A stretch of DNA of 64,000 nt, from the NCBI RefSeq assembly GCF_002327085.1, contig NZ_CP023429.1:2036383-2100382 (forward strand), given 5' to 3'. This DNA comes from Neisseria weixii (lineage in GTDB: Bacteria; Pseudomonadota; Gammaproteobacteria; Burkholderiales; Neisseriaceae). Both the position numbers and the translations under genes were made by a program. The notes beneath the pieces were generated by a model. The model saw only the letters and a list, made by a program, of their open reading frames with translations, was not told the origin of the DNA and searched no databases. Below are positions 47,665-58,316 of this stretch, in pieces (positions within the stretch are counted from its first letter, which is position 1; every line of letters starts with the position of its first letter).

Positions 47665-48840
47665 ATGCTTAATACATCTCTCTCTCCGTGGCCCAGCTTC
47701 ACCCAAGAAGAAGCGGATGCAGTATCACGCGTACTGCTGTCAAACAAAGTCAATTATTGGACCGGCACCGAATGTCGCGAATTTGAAAAAGAATTTGCCC
47801 AATATATTGGAACTGAATATGCCATTGCATTGTCTAATGGTACATTAGCATTGGATGTTGCACTCAAAGCCATGGGCATTGGTGCGGGTGATGATGTCAT
47901 TGTGACCTCACGCACCTTCTTGGCTTCCGCCTCATCAATCGTCACTGCCGGTGCCAATCCGGTGTTTGCCGATGTTGATTTAAACAGCCAAAACATCAGC
48001 GCCGAAACCATTAAAGCGGCGCTGACCCCGAATACCAAGGCGATTATTGTGGTGCATTTGGCCGGTATGCCTGCCGAAATGGATGGCATCATGGCGTTGG
48101 CAGAAGAACACAAATTGTGGGTGCTTGAAGACTGCGCACAAGCACACGGTTCCAAATACAAAGGCAAATCCGTCGGCTCTATCGGTCATGTCGGCGCATG
48201 GTCGTTCTGCCAAGACAAAATCATGACTACCGGCGGCGAAGGCGGCATGGTTACCACCAACGATAAAGACTTGTGGAACAAAATGTGGTCATACAAAGAC
48301 CACGGCAAAAGCTACGATGCCGTGTACCACCGTGAGCATGCTCCGGGTTTCCGCTGGCTGCATGAAAGCTTCGGCACCAACTGGCGTATGATGGAAATAC
48401 AAGCCGTCATCGGCCGCATTCAAATCAAACGCATGCCGGATTGGACGGCCAAACGCCAAGCCAATGCCGAACAACTAACACAATCATTCCGTAAATTCAG
48501 CAGCATACGTTTGGTTGAAATCGCTGATTACATCGAACATGCGCAGTATAAATATTATGTTTTCGTTAAACCGGAAAACTTGAAAGAAGGCTGGACGCGC
48601 GACCGCATCGTGAATGAATTGAACGCACGCAAAGTACCGGCTTATCAAGGCAGCTGCTCGGAAGTGTATTTAGAAAAAGCCTTTGAAGGCACGCCATGGC
48701 GCCCGAAAGAGCGTTTGAAAAATGCCGTTGAACTGGGTAAAACCAGCCTGATGTTCTTGGTACACCCTACTTTGACCGCAGAAGAAATGGCTTTCTGCTG
48801 CCAAAATATTGAAGAAGTTTTGACAGAAGCAACTGCGTAA
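47665..48840 (+). CDS. DegT/DnrJ/EryC1 aminotransferase
   Basis: A 391-residue PLP-dependent sugar aminotransferase, starting at ATG 47665 behind AGGAAAA. Substrate and cofactor regions are NYWTGTECREFEKEFA, ALSNGTLALDVALKA, VLEDCAQAHGSKYKG, and the PLP lysine in AWSFCQDKIMTTGGEGGM. It would aminate the 4-keto sugar produced by the PglD-like dehydratase encoded next. This pair resembles the Neisseria pgl pathway for diamino-trideoxy sugars. Confidence 0.9.
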   Translation: MLNTSLSPWPSFTQEEADAVSRVLLSNKVNYWTGTECREFEKEFAQYIGTEYAIALSNGTLALDVALKAMGIGAGDDVIVTSRTFLASASSIVTAGANPVFADVDLNSQNISAETIKAALTPNTKAIIVVHLAGMPAEMDGIMALAEEHKLWVLEDCAQAHGSKYKGKSVGSIGHVGAWSFCQDKIMTTGGEGGMVTTNDKDLWNKMWSYKDHGKSYDAVYHREHAPGFRWLHESFGTNWRMMEIQAVIGRIQIKRMPDWTAKRQANAEQLTQSFRKFSSIRLVEIADYIEHAQYKYYVFVKPENLKEGWTRDRIVNELNARKVPAYQGSCSEVYLEKAFEGTPWRPKERLKNAVELGKTSLMFLVHPTLTAEEMAFCCQNIEEVLTEATA

Positions 48841-48849
48841 ACATCTTGG

Positions 48850-48888
48850 TTTTCAGACGGCCTCCTACGCTTCAAGGCCGTCTGAAAA
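48850..48888. terminator. Uptake-sequence hairpin between aminotransferase and dehydratase genes
   Basis: TTTTCAGACGGCCT and its inverse AGGCCGTCTGAAAA enclose 11 bases. It could reduce read-through within the cluster. Confidence 0.7.
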
Positions 48889-48931
48889 ATCATTTGACGA
48901 CAGTTTTGCCATTATTTAGAAAATACCAAAA

Positions 48932-50833
48932 ATGAATTTGGAAACCTTATTAGCTTTGCCCCGCAACATGAAAAAGACATTTTTTGTCATTCATGATGTG
49001 GCGATGATTTTTATTGCCTTTTGGTTTGCCCAAAGCTTGAAATCCCAATATTCCGATGAATGGCTGAGCATGACCAACTGGCTGGCTTTCATCGTGACAG
49101 CGGCGGCCAGTATTGCTGTTTTTGTGCGTTTGGGGCTTTACCGCGCGGTTACCCGCTATGTCAGCACCCGTGTATTAACATCCGCCGTAATTGGTACTGT
49201 TATCTCCGCTGTTGTATTTTTCTTCAGCATCCTGATGTTTGAACAGCGTTTAACCTTCTCGCTGCCACTGGTTTATTTCTTGTTTTTGGTAGTGTTAATC
49301 ACCAGCTCGCGCATGATTTTGCGTGCCATTTTGTCCGACAGCCACGCCAAACAAATGACACCGGTCATTATTTATGGCGCAGGCCGCTCTGGCCGTCAAT
49401 TATTAGAAGCCATCAAGCAAGTACGCGAATACCATGCCGTGGCCTTTGTCGATGACGATAAAAGCATTCAACGCAGCGTGATTTATGACTTAACTGTTTA
49501 TGCACCGAATCAAATTCAAAGCTTAATCGACCGCTATGGCGTCGAAAAAATCTTGCTGGCGATTCCAAGCTCGACACAGCAAGAGCGCAAAACGATTATT
49601 GCGCATTTGGAAAAATACAAATGTGAAGTTTTGACCATTCCGGGTATGAAAGACTTGGTTGACGGCAAAATCAACGTCAGCTCTTTGAAAAAAATCTCGG
49701 TAGTCGATTTGTTGGGTCGAGATCCTGTCGAGCCGCGTTCCGAGCTTATGCGTGCGGACATCACCGACAAAATCGTGATGGTGACCGGTGCCGGTGGTTC
49801 GATTGGTTCTGAACTGTGCCGACAAATCTTGCGCTGCCGCCCGGCTAAATTGCTGTTGTTTGAATTGTCTGAATTTTCTTTATACAGCATCGACAAAGAA
49901 TTGCGTGAAGCGCAAGCCGAAGCCGGCAGCCAAATTGAGATATTGCCACTATTGGGCTCGGTGCAAAACAAAGAGCGTCTCTTGAGCATCATGCGTGCTT
50001 ACCAGGTCGACACCGTTTACCACGCTGCGGCATACAAACATGTACCGATGGTTGAATTCAATACCATCGAAGGCATTCAAAACAATATTTTCGGTACCCT
50101 CTTCTGCGCGCAAGCTGCGGTTGAAGCCAATGTCGATACCTTCGTTTTGATTTCAACCGATAAAGCCGTTCGCCCGACCAATACCATGGGCGCCAGCAAA
50201 CGCATGGCCGAACTTTGTTTGCAAGCTTTGGCTGCCGAGCCTGACCAACACACCCGTTTCTGCATGGTGCGTTTTGGTAATGTACTGGGTTCGTCCGGTT
50301 CGGTTGTACCCGTGTTTGAAAAACAAATCGCATCTGGCGGTCCGATCACCCTTACCCACCAAGACATTACCCGCTACTTCATGACCATCCCGGAAGCGGC
50401 ACAACTGGTTATTCAGGCCGGTGCAATGGGCAAAGGCGGTGATGTGTTTGTATTGGACATGGGCGAATCAGTCAAAATCATCGACCTTGCCAAACAAATG
50501 ATTAATCTCAGCGGCCTGAAGATTAAAGATACCTTACATCCCGAAGGTGATATTGAAATCAAAATCACCGGTTTACGCCCGGGCGAGAAACTGTATGAAG
50601 AACTTCTCATCGGCGATGAAGTACAAAAAACCACTCATCCCCGCATCATGACCGCCAATGAAGTAATGCTGTCATGGACTGAATTATCTGACATACTCAC
50701 GCGCATGGAGTCTGCATGCCGACACATGGATCAAGCCACGCTTCGTTCATTACTATTGGAAGCCCCGACCGGCTTCAACCCTAAAGACGACATTTGCGAC
50801 TTGGTTTGGCAACGACATCAAGAGGCCGCCTGA
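48932..50833 (+). CDS. pglD: PglD/FlaA1-type UDP-sugar 4,6-dehydratase, membrane form
   Basis: A 633-residue protein with four N-terminal membrane helices (about 15-130), a first nucleotide-binding fold (VIIYGAGRSGRQLLEAI) and a C-terminal short-chain dehydratase (VMVTGAGGSIGSELCRQ). The active-site region is VYHAAAYKHVPMVE and ISTDKAVRPTNTMGASKR, lacking the usual Tyr, as in PglF/FlaA1 enzymes. It turns UDP-GlcNAc into a 4-keto-6-deoxy sugar, the first step of diamino-trideoxyhexose synthesis. Length equals that of Neisseria PglD; the gene name is by similarity. Confidence 0.88.
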   Translation: MNLETLLALPRNMKKTFFVIHDVAMIFIAFWFAQSLKSQYSDEWLSMTNWLAFIVTAAASIAVFVRLGLYRAVTRYVSTRVLTSAVIGTVISAVVFFFSILMFEQRLTFSLPLVYFLFLVVLITSSRMILRAILSDSHAKQMTPVIIYGAGRSGRQLLEAIKQVREYHAVAFVDDDKSIQRSVIYDLTVYAPNQIQSLIDRYGVEKILLAIPSSTQQERKTIIAHLEKYKCEVLTIPGMKDLVDGKINVSSLKKISVVDLLGRDPVEPRSELMRADITDKIVMVTGAGGSIGSELCRQILRCRPAKLLLFELSEFSLYSIDKELREAQAEAGSQIEILPLLGSVQNKERLLSIMRAYQVDTVYHAAAYKHVPMVEFNTIEGIQNNIFGTLFCAQAAVEANVDTFVLISTDKAVRPTNTMGASKRMAELCLQALAAEPDQHTRFCMVRFGNVLGSSGSVVPVFEKQIASGGPITLTHQDITRYFMTIPEAAQLVIQAGAMGKGGDVFVLDMGESVKIIDLAKQMINLSGLKIKDTLHPEGDIEIKITGLRPGEKLYEELLIGDEVQKTTHPRIMTANEVMLSWTELSDILTRMESACRHMDQATLRSLLLEAPTGFNPKDDICDLVWQRHQEAA

Positions 50834-50905
50834 ACCTACTAAACCACTGCCGCTTATTTCAGACGACATCTACAATTCTTAAGATTTACAAGGACATCCA
50901 GACAT

Positions 50906-52042
50906 ATGAAAAAGCTTACTTTAATCAGCTTATCATTTCTCATTTTTGCCGGCGGCTGCAGCAGCACAACTGTCATCCCGGGGTCTTCACTAAAAACCAA
51001 AAACAAAACCATTATTTACAGTGAAAATGAAACCGCAGCCGACATCAATTTAGACAATCGGGTAGCAGTCTTCCCTATTACGCTCAATCTAATTGAGCGT
51101 ATGCGCGAACCCGTCGTTACCGCCCAGACCAACCATACCTTAGCCCAACAAAAATCCAACTACCAATACCGTGTCGGTAACGGCGATGTATTGAATATTA
51201 TGGTGTGGGCGCATGCGGATTTAAATTCACCGGTACAACAGAGCAGCCCGCAAGACCATCAGGTCAGCCGAGGCGCATGGGTAGACGAACGCGGTTATAT
51301 TTCTTATCCTTTAATCGGCAATATCCATGCTAAGGGCAAAACCATTAACGAACTGCAAAATATCTTAACTTCACGTTTGCGCCGTTATCTGAAAAACCCG
51401 CAAGTCGTGATTAACGTGACCGAATTCCGTTCCCAACGCATATCCATTGCCGGAGCCGTTAATCAAGCAGGCCAACTGCCCATTACCAATATCCCAATGA
51501 CCATTTTAGATGCGGTTAACCAAGCCGGCGGCGTAGCTTCTAATGCTGATACGCAAAACATCAAATGGACGCATAACGGTGTTGACCGTACTATTTCGCT
51601 GCAAAACATGTTGCAGTACGGCGATATGTCGCAAAACCATATGCTGAGTAACGGCGATATTATTTACGTACCGAACAACAGCAACAGCAAAGTATATGTA
51701 ATGGGTGAAGTCGGCCGTCAAGCAGCGCTGCCTATCGGCAACCATGGACTAAACCTGACCCAAGCCTTGGGTGATGTTGGTGGCATGAACCAAAACTACG
51801 CTGATGCCACCGGTGTCTTCGTAATTCGTCGTGCGCCAAGTGATTTGGAAAAACCGATTCATGTGTATCAGCTGAATTTGCGTGATGCGACTGCCTACGC
51901 TGTCGGTAGCGAATTCAAACTGCGTGCCGAAGACGTGATTTATGTAACTGCCGCACCGGTTGCCCGCTGGAATCGTGTGGTTTCTTTGATTACCAATTCC
52001 ATCAGCAACGTCAATTCTTTGGATAATACATTTGGTAACTAA
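50906..52042 (+). CDS. wza: Polysaccharide export lipoprotein, Wza family
   Basis: A 378-residue outer-membrane lipoprotein: signal SLSFLIFAGGC with the lipidated Cys at 18, then the PES domain (YRVGNGDVLNIMVWAH, GAWVDERGYISYPLIGNIHA) and SLBB-type segments (VTEFRSQRISIAGAVNQAGQ, NSKVYVMGEVGRQAALP). The C-terminal amphipathic part should form the outer-membrane pore. It is followed by wzb and wzc in the usual group 1 capsule order. Confidence 0.93.
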   Translation: MKKLTLISLSFLIFAGGCSSTTVIPGSSLKTKNKTIIYSENETAADINLDNRVAVFPITLNLIERMREPVVTAQTNHTLAQQKSNYQYRVGNGDVLNIMVWAHADLNSPVQQSSPQDHQVSRGAWVDERGYISYPLIGNIHAKGKTINELQNILTSRLRRYLKNPQVVINVTEFRSQRISIAGAVNQAGQLPITNIPMTILDAVNQAGGVASNADTQNIKWTHNGVDRTISLQNMLQYGDMSQNHMLSNGDIIYVPNNSNSKVYVMGEVGRQAALPIGNHGLNLTQALGDVGGMNQNYADATGVFVIRRAPSDLEKPIHVYQLNLRDATAYAVGSEFKLRAEDVIYVTAAPVARWNRVVSLITNSISNVNSLDNTFGN

Positions 52043-52068
52043 CGATTAGATATTACCGATAACTGCCT

Positions 52069-52521
52069 ATGTTTCAAAATATTTTAATTGTTTGTCATGG
52101 AAATATCTGCCGCTCGCCGACTGCCGAACGCATTTTGCAGAAAAAACTGCCCAAACATCAGATCAGTTCGGCAGGTATTCAGGCACTGACCGGAAAAGAT
52201 GCCGACTTTCAAGCCATCAAAACCGCACTGAAACACGGTGTGGTTGTTGCCGGCCATACTGCGCGGCAATTAACGGTTGAGATGTGTGATAAAGCCGATT
52301 TGATTTTGGTGATGGAGCCAGAGCAAATCGACAAGGTGGCCAATATTCACCCCTCTGCCCGCAGCAAAACTATTTTGTTTGCCCAATGGTTAAATAAAAA
52401 AACAGTTCCCGACCCTTTTCGCCAAAGTCCGGAAATGTTTGAAGCCGTTTATCAGCAACTTGAAGAAGCGGCGCAAAGCTGGGCGCACAAGCTGAGCAAC
52501 TCTCAGCATAACCCTTTATGA
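52069..52521 (+). CDS. wzb: Low-molecular-weight protein tyrosine phosphatase, Wzb
   Basis: A 150-residue phosphatase. The P-loop CHGNICRSPTAE (Cys-x5-Arg) is near the N terminus and the catalytic Asp is in KTVPDPFRQSPEMF. It dephosphorylates the tyrosine cluster of Wzc, controlling polymerisation and export. Spacing to wza and wzc is short. Confidence 0.95.
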   Translation: MFQNILIVCHGNICRSPTAERILQKKLPKHQISSAGIQALTGKDADFQAIKTALKHGVVVAGHTARQLTVEMCDKADLILVMEPEQIDKVANIHPSARSKTILFAQWLNKKTVPDPFRQSPEMFEAVYQQLEEAAQSWAHKLSNSQHNPL

Positions 52522-52592
52522 CTTTGGGGTAGATGAATATTCACCAGCCATAAATTAAGATTACTTTTAAGTTTTAAAGAGAAAGTTTACTG

Positions 52593-54752
52593 ATGACGAA
52601 ACCAACAACATCAGCACCTAGCAATAACGACGAAATCGATATTAATCGTCACATACACAAACTTTGGTCGAATAGGTACAAAATCGCACTGGCCGTTTTG
52701 GCCGGCGGTGTATTGGGTGCGCTATTCAGTATGGTCTCTACGCCGGTTTATCGAGCCGATGCCATGCTGGAAATCGAAACCAAACAAAACCAGATTCTGA
52801 CTGAAATCAACAGCATTTTTTCTAATGAACCATTGCCTTCTGAAGCGGAATTGGAGCTGATTCAATCGCGTTTGGTATTGGGTAAAACAGTTGACGATTT
52901 ACAATTAGATCAACAAATTACCCCTAAATTCTTCCCTATTTTCGGCTCTTTGATTTACAACCTAAGCAACGATCTCAAGCCTGAACTGAAAGTCAGCACG
53001 TTTACAGCTCAAGAAGAATGGTTGAATCAGCCGATTAAACTAGCCGTACGCGACAATAAATCATTTATTTTGACCCTGCCGGATGAACGCGCTGTTGAAG
53101 GTCGTGTCGGTGTGCCGGTACGCATCAATAATGAAACCGTGTTGAAAATCGATCAGATTTTGGCCAATCCGGGTCAAGAGTTCTTACTGACCAAATTTTC
53201 GAGACCCAATGCCATCACCCACATTAAAACCAAACTGGGCGTTTCCAGCAAAGGGAAAAGCAGTCCGATTATCAATCTGACCTATACCGGCACTGATCCG
53301 AAAAAAACCAGCCTTATCTTAAACAGCATTGCGGATAATTATGTCGAACAAAACCGTGAGCGCGATATTCAAGTGGCTTCCAGCGGTTTAGCCTTTATCA
53401 GTGAAGAATTACCGCGTCTGAAAGAAACCCTGCAAGATGCGGAAAACAAACTCAATACCTATCGTGAACGTTCAGGCTCTTTGGATATTCCGTTAGAATC
53501 CAAAGGTGCGTTAGAAAGCCTGACCAGCATTGAAACCCAAATTACCATGCTGCGTACCGAAGAAGCCGGTTTGGCCGAACTCTACACACCTGAACACCCT
53601 TCTTACAAAGCCGTGCTGGATAAATTATCGGTCTTGGAAAACGCCAAAAACAAAATCAATCAGCAAATTGCCAACCTGCCCAACACGCAACAAGAAGTGA
53701 TCCGCCTGACCCGCGATGTAGAAACCAATCAAGCGACTTATGTGCAATTGCTGAGCAAACAGCAAGAGTTGAACATCATGCGTGCCAGCGCCCAAGGCAA
53801 TGTACGCGTGGTTGATCATGCCTATCCGCCGGAAACACCGATCGCACCACGCAAAACAGTGATTACCTTATTGAGCGCGTTGGGCGCAGGTACCTTGGCC
53901 GCATTGTGGATTCTACTGCGCGGCGGTTTGCGCAACGGCATTACTTCTTCGGAAGAAATTGAAGATTTGGATATGGAAGTGACGGCGCTGGTGCCACATT
54001 CGCCTATCCAACAGAAGCGTGACAAATTAAAAAGTAAATTTAAATCACTTGCCAATCAACCTGCTTACCTATTGGCCAATGAAGACAGCACCGACGTAGC
54101 CGTTGAAGCTGTACGCGCTTTACGTACCAATATTTACTTCTCCATGTTGGAAGCCAAAAACAACGTGCTGATGATTACCGGTGCCGCCCCGGAAGCCGGC
54201 AAATCGTTTATTTCGGCCAACTTGGCTGTGGTCATGGCTCAATCCGGCAAAAAAGTACTGGTGATTGACGCTGATATGCGCAAAGGCTATTTGCAGCAAG
54301 CCTTCGGTACCGATTCAGAGTTTGGTTTGACCCATATCCTGTCCGGCCAAGCATCGCCTGCCCAAGCAGTGCAAACCACGACCATTGAAAACTTAAGCAT
54401 TATCGGCAATGGCGGCTACCCAAGTAATCCGTCTGAATTGTTGTTAGACAACCGTTTCAATGAATTGCTGGCTTATGCTCAAGCACATTTTGATTACATC
54501 ATCATCGATACCCCACCGGTGTTGGCCGTGACCGATGCTTCGATTGTGGGGCAACATGCCGGCACCACCCTGATGGTGGCACGCTATGGCAACACCACTG
54601 CCAAAGAATTGGACCTCAGCGCCGACCGCTTGAAGCAAAGCAATGTTCAAATCAAAGGCGTGATCTTGAACGGCATGAAACGTGAAGACAACAGCAGCTA
54701 TGATTATTATGCTTATGCCAACTATAGCAACAACGCTAAAGCAAAAAAATAA
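52593..54752 (+). CDS. wzc: Polysaccharide co-polymerase and tyrosine autokinase, Wzc
   Basis: A 719-residue inner-membrane protein. Two membrane helices (about 30-50 and 420-445) flank a periplasmic Wzz-type domain with coiled-coil stretches. The cytoplasmic BY-kinase domain has Walker A GAAPEAGKSFISANL, Walker A' VLVIDADMRKG and Walker B IIIDTPPVLAVTDA. The C terminus SSYDYYAYANYSNN is the autophosphorylated Tyr cluster. With Wza and Wzb it sets chain length and exports the polymer. Having both domains in one chain is the usual proteobacterial form. Confidence 0.95.
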   Translation: MTKPTTSAPSNNDEIDINRHIHKLWSNRYKIALAVLAGGVLGALFSMVSTPVYRADAMLEIETKQNQILTEINSIFSNEPLPSEAELELIQSRLVLGKTVDDLQLDQQITPKFFPIFGSLIYNLSNDLKPELKVSTFTAQEEWLNQPIKLAVRDNKSFILTLPDERAVEGRVGVPVRINNETVLKIDQILANPGQEFLLTKFSRPNAITHIKTKLGVSSKGKSSPIINLTYTGTDPKKTSLILNSIADNYVEQNRERDIQVASSGLAFISEELPRLKETLQDAENKLNTYRERSGSLDIPLESKGALESLTSIETQITMLRTEEAGLAELYTPEHPSYKAVLDKLSVLENAKNKINQQIANLPNTQQEVIRLTRDVETNQATYVQLLSKQQELNIMRASAQGNVRVVDHAYPPETPIAPRKTVITLLSALGAGTLAALWILLRGGLRNGITSSEEIEDLDMEVTALVPHSPIQQKRDKLKSKFKSLANQPAYLLANEDSTDVAVEAVRALRTNIYFSMLEAKNNVLMITGAAPEAGKSFISANLAVVMAQSGKKVLVIDADMRKGYLQQAFGTDSEFGLTHILSGQASPAQAVQTTTIENLSIIGNGGYPSNPSELLLDNRFNELLAYAQAHFDYIIIDTPPVLAVTDASIVGQHAGTTLMVARYGNTTAKELDLSADRLKQSNVQIKGVILNGMKREDNSSYDYYAYANYSNNAKAKK

Positions 54753-54770
54753 CTGCTGACACAAGATCAG

Positions 54771-54800
54771 AGGCCGTCTGAAACGTTCAGACAGCCTTTT
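54771..54800. terminator. Terminator between convergent wzc and queA
   Basis: AGGCCGTCTGAAACG pairs with TTCAGACAGCCTTTTT, with one mismatch. It ends the polysaccharide cluster. Confidence 0.75.
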
Positions 54801-54809
54801 TATTGTGAT

Positions 54810-55853
54810 TCAATTAGTCTTCCGTTGTTCAACGCGCCCTAAAATCATCGCATCACCATAGCTGAAAAAACGGTATTCCTGCTCAACCGCATGTTGGTAC
54901 ACCTCACGGATATGCTGCATACCCGACAATGCACTGACCAACATCAACAACGTTGATTTCGGCAAATGGAAATTGGTAATCAAGCGGTCAACCACATTGA
55001 AACGATAGCCCGGCGTAATGAAAATATCGGTATCGCCCTGTCCGGCTTTCAGACGGCCTGTTTCACGCGCTGCCGATTCCAGCGCCCGCATCGAGGTAGT
55101 ACCGACCGACCACACCCGGTTACCGCGTGCTTTAGCCGCTTCAATCGCCGCTACCGTTTCAGACGGCACATCAAACCATTCACTGTGCATTTTATGATCG
55201 GCAATATTGTCTACACGCACCGGCTGGAACGTGCCGGCTCCCACATGCAGGGTCACTTCCGCCATTTCCACGCCTTTGGCTCTTAAAGCCGCCAGCAATT
55301 CATCGGTAAAATGCAAGCCTGCTGTCGGCGCGGCTACCGCACCCTGATGCTTGGCGTAAACCGTTTGATAGCGGCTGTCATCCTTATCATCCGCCGTGCG
55401 CTCAATATAAGGCGGCAAGGGTAAATGGCCGCTTTGCTCTAATAACTCGTAAACCGTTTGCGCGCCATCAAAACGCAAACAGAACAACTCTTCCTGCCGC
55501 TCAACCATCACCGCTTTAATACCGCCTTCAAAAATCAATTCCGTCCCCGGCTTGGGCGATTTTGACGAACGCACATGTGCCAAGGCGGTATGTTCGTCTA
55601 ACACTCGCTCGATCAAGGCTTCTATTTTGCCGCCGCTGGCTTTTTGGCCGAACAAACGCGCTTTAATCACTTTGGTATTGTTGAATACCAATACATCGCC
55701 GCGTCCGACATAATCCGGCAAATCGACAAAATACGCATCGGTTATCGGCTTCTCGGGCAAAGCCGCCAGCAAACGGCTGCTGCCGCGAACTTCAGGCGGG
55801 CGTTGCGCGATTAATTTTTCAGGTAGTTCAAAGTCAAAATCAGCAATATCCAT
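54810..55853 (-). CDS. queA: S-adenosylmethionine:tRNA ribosyltransferase-isomerase
   Basis: QueA builds epoxyqueuosine on tRNA from 7-aminomethyl-7-deazaguanine. ATG at 55853 ([19 protein letters not shown]) is the normal start; an in-frame GTG at 55865 would add MKKI. Family blocks: [78 protein letters not shown] and [19 protein letters not shown]. The frame is intact. Confidence 0.96.
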   Translation of the reverse strand: MDIADFDFELPEKLIAQRPPEVRGSSRLLAALPEKPITDAYFVDLPDYVGRGDVLVFNNTKVIKARLFGQKASGGKIEALIERVLDEHTALAHVRSSKSPKPGTELIFEGGIKAVMVERQEELFCLRFDGAQTVYELLEQSGHLPLPPYIERTADDKDDSRYQTVYAKHQGAVAAPTAGLHFTDELLAALRAKGVEMAEVTLHVGAGTFQPVRVDNIADHKMHSEWFDVPSETVAAIEAAKARGNRVWSVGTTSMRALESAARETGRLKAGQGDTDIFITPGYRFNVVDRLITNFHLPKSTLLMLVSALSGMQHIREVYQHAVEQEYRFFSYGDAMILGRVEQRKTN

Positions 55854-55865
55854 GATTTTTTTCAC

Positions 55866-56214
55866 AATCCAAAACAGCCGTTATTATACGCATATTTCCT
55901 CTTTTCAGACGGCCTGTTTTCTTATAAAACCAACTGATTAGAATATATACTCTTATTAACAAAATCATCTCGTTCCCACTTTCCAATCTGACCATTTAAC
56001 GCCCAAATGAGCGGTTTTTCGATATTTTGCTAGACATTTTGCTGTGACTTCGGGAAAATAGCTTGATTAAATTCCGGCTACGGCTGGCACATACACTATC
56101 TCATTTGTTCGTTGTCTTAATGTGAATAACGGGCAAACACAATCTGATTCAACATCACCATGTAACGTAACACGGCTCTGCAACAGACCGTCTCTAAATA
56201 AGTAAGGAACCAAA
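55866..56214 (+). other. accB leader region
   Basis: About 350 bases between divergent queA and accB. It contains one uptake sequence near 55907 and the AAGGAACC ribosome site of accB. No gene is recognisable. The accBC promoter is expected here, but I could not assign a convincing -35/-10 pair. Confidence 0.4.
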
Positions 56215-56667
56215 ATGGATTTGCGCAAACTGAAAAAACTGATTGATTTAGTTGAAGAATCCGGTATCGCCGAAATCGAAGTCACCGAAGGCGAAGAAAA
56301 AGTCCGTATTACCCGTGCCACCGCCGCTCCGGCACCTGTTTATGCCCCAGCTCCGGTTGCCGCTCCTACCGCCGTGACCGCTGCTCCGGCTACCGCTGCC
56401 GCACCTGCCGCAGAAGCATCTGTACGCAACTTGGCTGATGCCCAAAAATCACCGATGGTCGGCACTTTCTACCGCGCCCCCGGCCCGAACGCTAAACCGT
56501 TTGTCGAAGTCGGCCAAAGCGTAAAAGCCGGTGATACCCTGTGCATCATCGAAGCCATGAAACTGATGAACGAAATCGAAGCCGAGAAATCGGGCGTGGT
56601 CAAAGAAATTCTGGTAGAAAACGCCACTCCTGTGGAATTTGGCGAACCGTTGTTTATCATCGAATAA
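56215..56667 (+). CDS. accB: Biotin carboxyl carrier protein of acetyl-CoA carboxylase
   Basis: AccB carries the biotin that shuttles CO2 to make malonyl-CoA. The 150-residue protein has a short N-terminal domain ([20 protein letters not shown]), an Ala/Pro-rich linker (about 36-70) and a biotinyl domain with Lys116 in [15 protein letters not shown]. The operon with accC, 122 bases on, is standard. Confidence 0.97.
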   Translation: MDLRKLKKLIDLVEESGIAEIEVTEGEEKVRITRATAAPAPVYAPAPVAAPTAVTAAPATAAAPAAEASVRNLADAQKSPMVGTFYRAPGPNAKPFVEVGQSVKAGDTLCIIEAMKLMNEIEAEKSGVVKEILVENATPVEFGEPLFIIE

Positions 56668-56789
56668 TCCGCTTTCAGACGGCCTGATAAACATAGGCCG
56701 TCTGAAACTTTACGGAACATTTGAAGCATAAACATTTTCAGACGGCCTCCTTGTTGAAAATTCCGCCTGAAAAACACAGGAAAATCATT

Positions 56790-58154
56790 ATGTTGAACAA
56801 AGTATTAATCGCCAACCGCGGTGAAATCGCCTTGCGCGTGCTGCGTGCCTGCCGCGAAATGGGCATTGCCACCGTCGCCGTGCATTCCGAAGCTGACAAA
56901 GACAGCCTGCACGTCAAATTGGCCGACGAATCGGTATGCATTGGCCCTGCCAATTCCGCACAAAGCTACCTGAATATTCCCGCGCTGATTGCTGCTGCCG
57001 AAGTAACCGGCGCCGACGGCATTCATCCCGGCTACGGCTTCTTGGCTGAAAATGCCAATTTTGCCGAACAAGTTGAGCAATCCGGCTTTACCTTTATCGG
57101 CCCCAAAGCCGACACCATCCGCCTGATGGGTGATAAAGTTTCTGCCAAACACGCCATGATTGAAGCCGGTGTGCCTTGCGTGCCGGGCTCGGACGGCGCT
57201 CTGCCTGATGATGACGAAGAAATCCTGAAAATCGCCGATAAAGTCGGTTTCCCGGTAATTATCAAAGCATCGGGCGGCGGCGGCGGTCGCGGTATGCGCG
57301 TGGTCGAAAAAAGAGAAGACCTGATTCGCTCGGTGGAAATGACCAAAACCGAAGCCGGTGCCGCATTCGGCAATCCGATGGTGTATATGGAGCGTTACCT
57401 GCAACGTCCGCGCCACGTTGAGATTCAAGTATTGGCCGATGAACAAGGCAATGCGATTTATTTAGCCGAGCGCGATTGCTCTTTGCAACGCCGCCACCAA
57501 AAAGTCATCGAAGAAGCACCTGCACCTGGCATCACACCGGAAGAGCGTGCCAAAATCGGCCAAGCCTGTGCTGATGCCTGTAAACGCATTGGTTATCGTG
57601 GCGCTGGCACGTTTGAATTTTTGTATGAAGACGGTGAATTCTTCTTTATCGAAATGAATACCCGCGTTCAGGTCGAACACCCTGTGACCGAGCTGATTAC
57701 CGGCGTGGACATCGTGCAAGAGCAAATCCGCATCGCCAGCGGCCTGCCGTTGCAATACACCCAAGACGACATCCAAATCGAAGGCCACGCCTTTGAGTGC
57801 CGCATCAACGCCGAAGACCCATACAATTTCATTCCAAGCCCGGGTTTGATTGAAAGTTGCCATTTGCCGGGCGGGTTTGGTATCCGCGTCGACAGCCACA
57901 TTTACCAAGGTTACCGCATCCCGCCGTTTTACGACAGCCTGATCGGTAAAATCTGCGTGGTTGGCAAAGACCGCGCGCAGGCGATGGCGAAAATGCGCGT
58001 GGCGTTGGCCGAATTGGCTGTGACCGGCATCAAAACCAATACCCCTTTGCACCGCGATTTGTTCAAAGACGAAGGCTTTGCTCAAGGCGGTGTGAGCATT
58101 CACTATTTGGAAAAATGGTTGGAGCAACGCAAAGCCAAATTGGCTGAGAAGTAA
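56790..58154 (+). CDS. accC: Biotin carboxylase subunit of acetyl-CoA carboxylase
   Basis: AccC carboxylates biotin using ATP and bicarbonate. ATG at 56790 ([20 protein letters not shown]) follows CAGGAAAA and gives 454 residues; a frame from 56721 through the uptake sequence is not credible. Motifs: [27 protein letters not shown] (ATP-grasp loop), [36 protein letters not shown] with the catalytic Arg, and [13 protein letters not shown]. Intact. Confidence 0.97.
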   Translation: MLNKVLIANRGEIALRVLRACREMGIATVAVHSEADKDSLHVKLADESVCIGPANSAQSYLNIPALIAAAEVTGADGIHPGYGFLAENANFAEQVEQSGFTFIGPKADTIRLMGDKVSAKHAMIEAGVPCVPGSDGALPDDDEEILKIADKVGFPVIIKASGGGGGRGMRVVEKREDLIRSVEMTKTEAGAAFGNPMVYMERYLQRPRHVEIQVLADEQGNAIYLAERDCSLQRRHQKVIEEAPAPGITPEERAKIGQACADACKRIGYRGAGTFEFLYEDGEFFFIEMNTRVQVEHPVTELITGVDIVQEQIRIASGLPLQYTQDDIQIEGHAFECRINAEDPYNFIPSPGLIESCHLPGGFGIRVDSHIYQGYRIPPFYDSLIGKICVVGKDRAQAMAKMRVALAELAVTGIKTNTPLHRDLFKDEGFAQGGVSIHYLEKWLEQRKAKLAEK

Positions 58155-58167
58155 GCGGATCAACACC

Positions 58168-58217
58168 AAGGCCGTCTGAAACAAAGGGAAGCTGCCCTAC
58201 CGTTCAGACGGCCTTTT
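58168..58217. terminator. accBC terminator
   Basis: AAGGCCGTCTGAA and its inverse, with additional pairing in the loop (GGG..CCC), ending CCTTTTT. Confidence 0.85.
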
Positions 58218-58316
58218 TCAATCCGGCTGAATCCGTTACAATAAACCCATTTTATTCATGACCGCCTGGAGAGTTGTTTCCTGTTTCAGACGGCCTATCC
58301 CCGATAAAGACCTATT

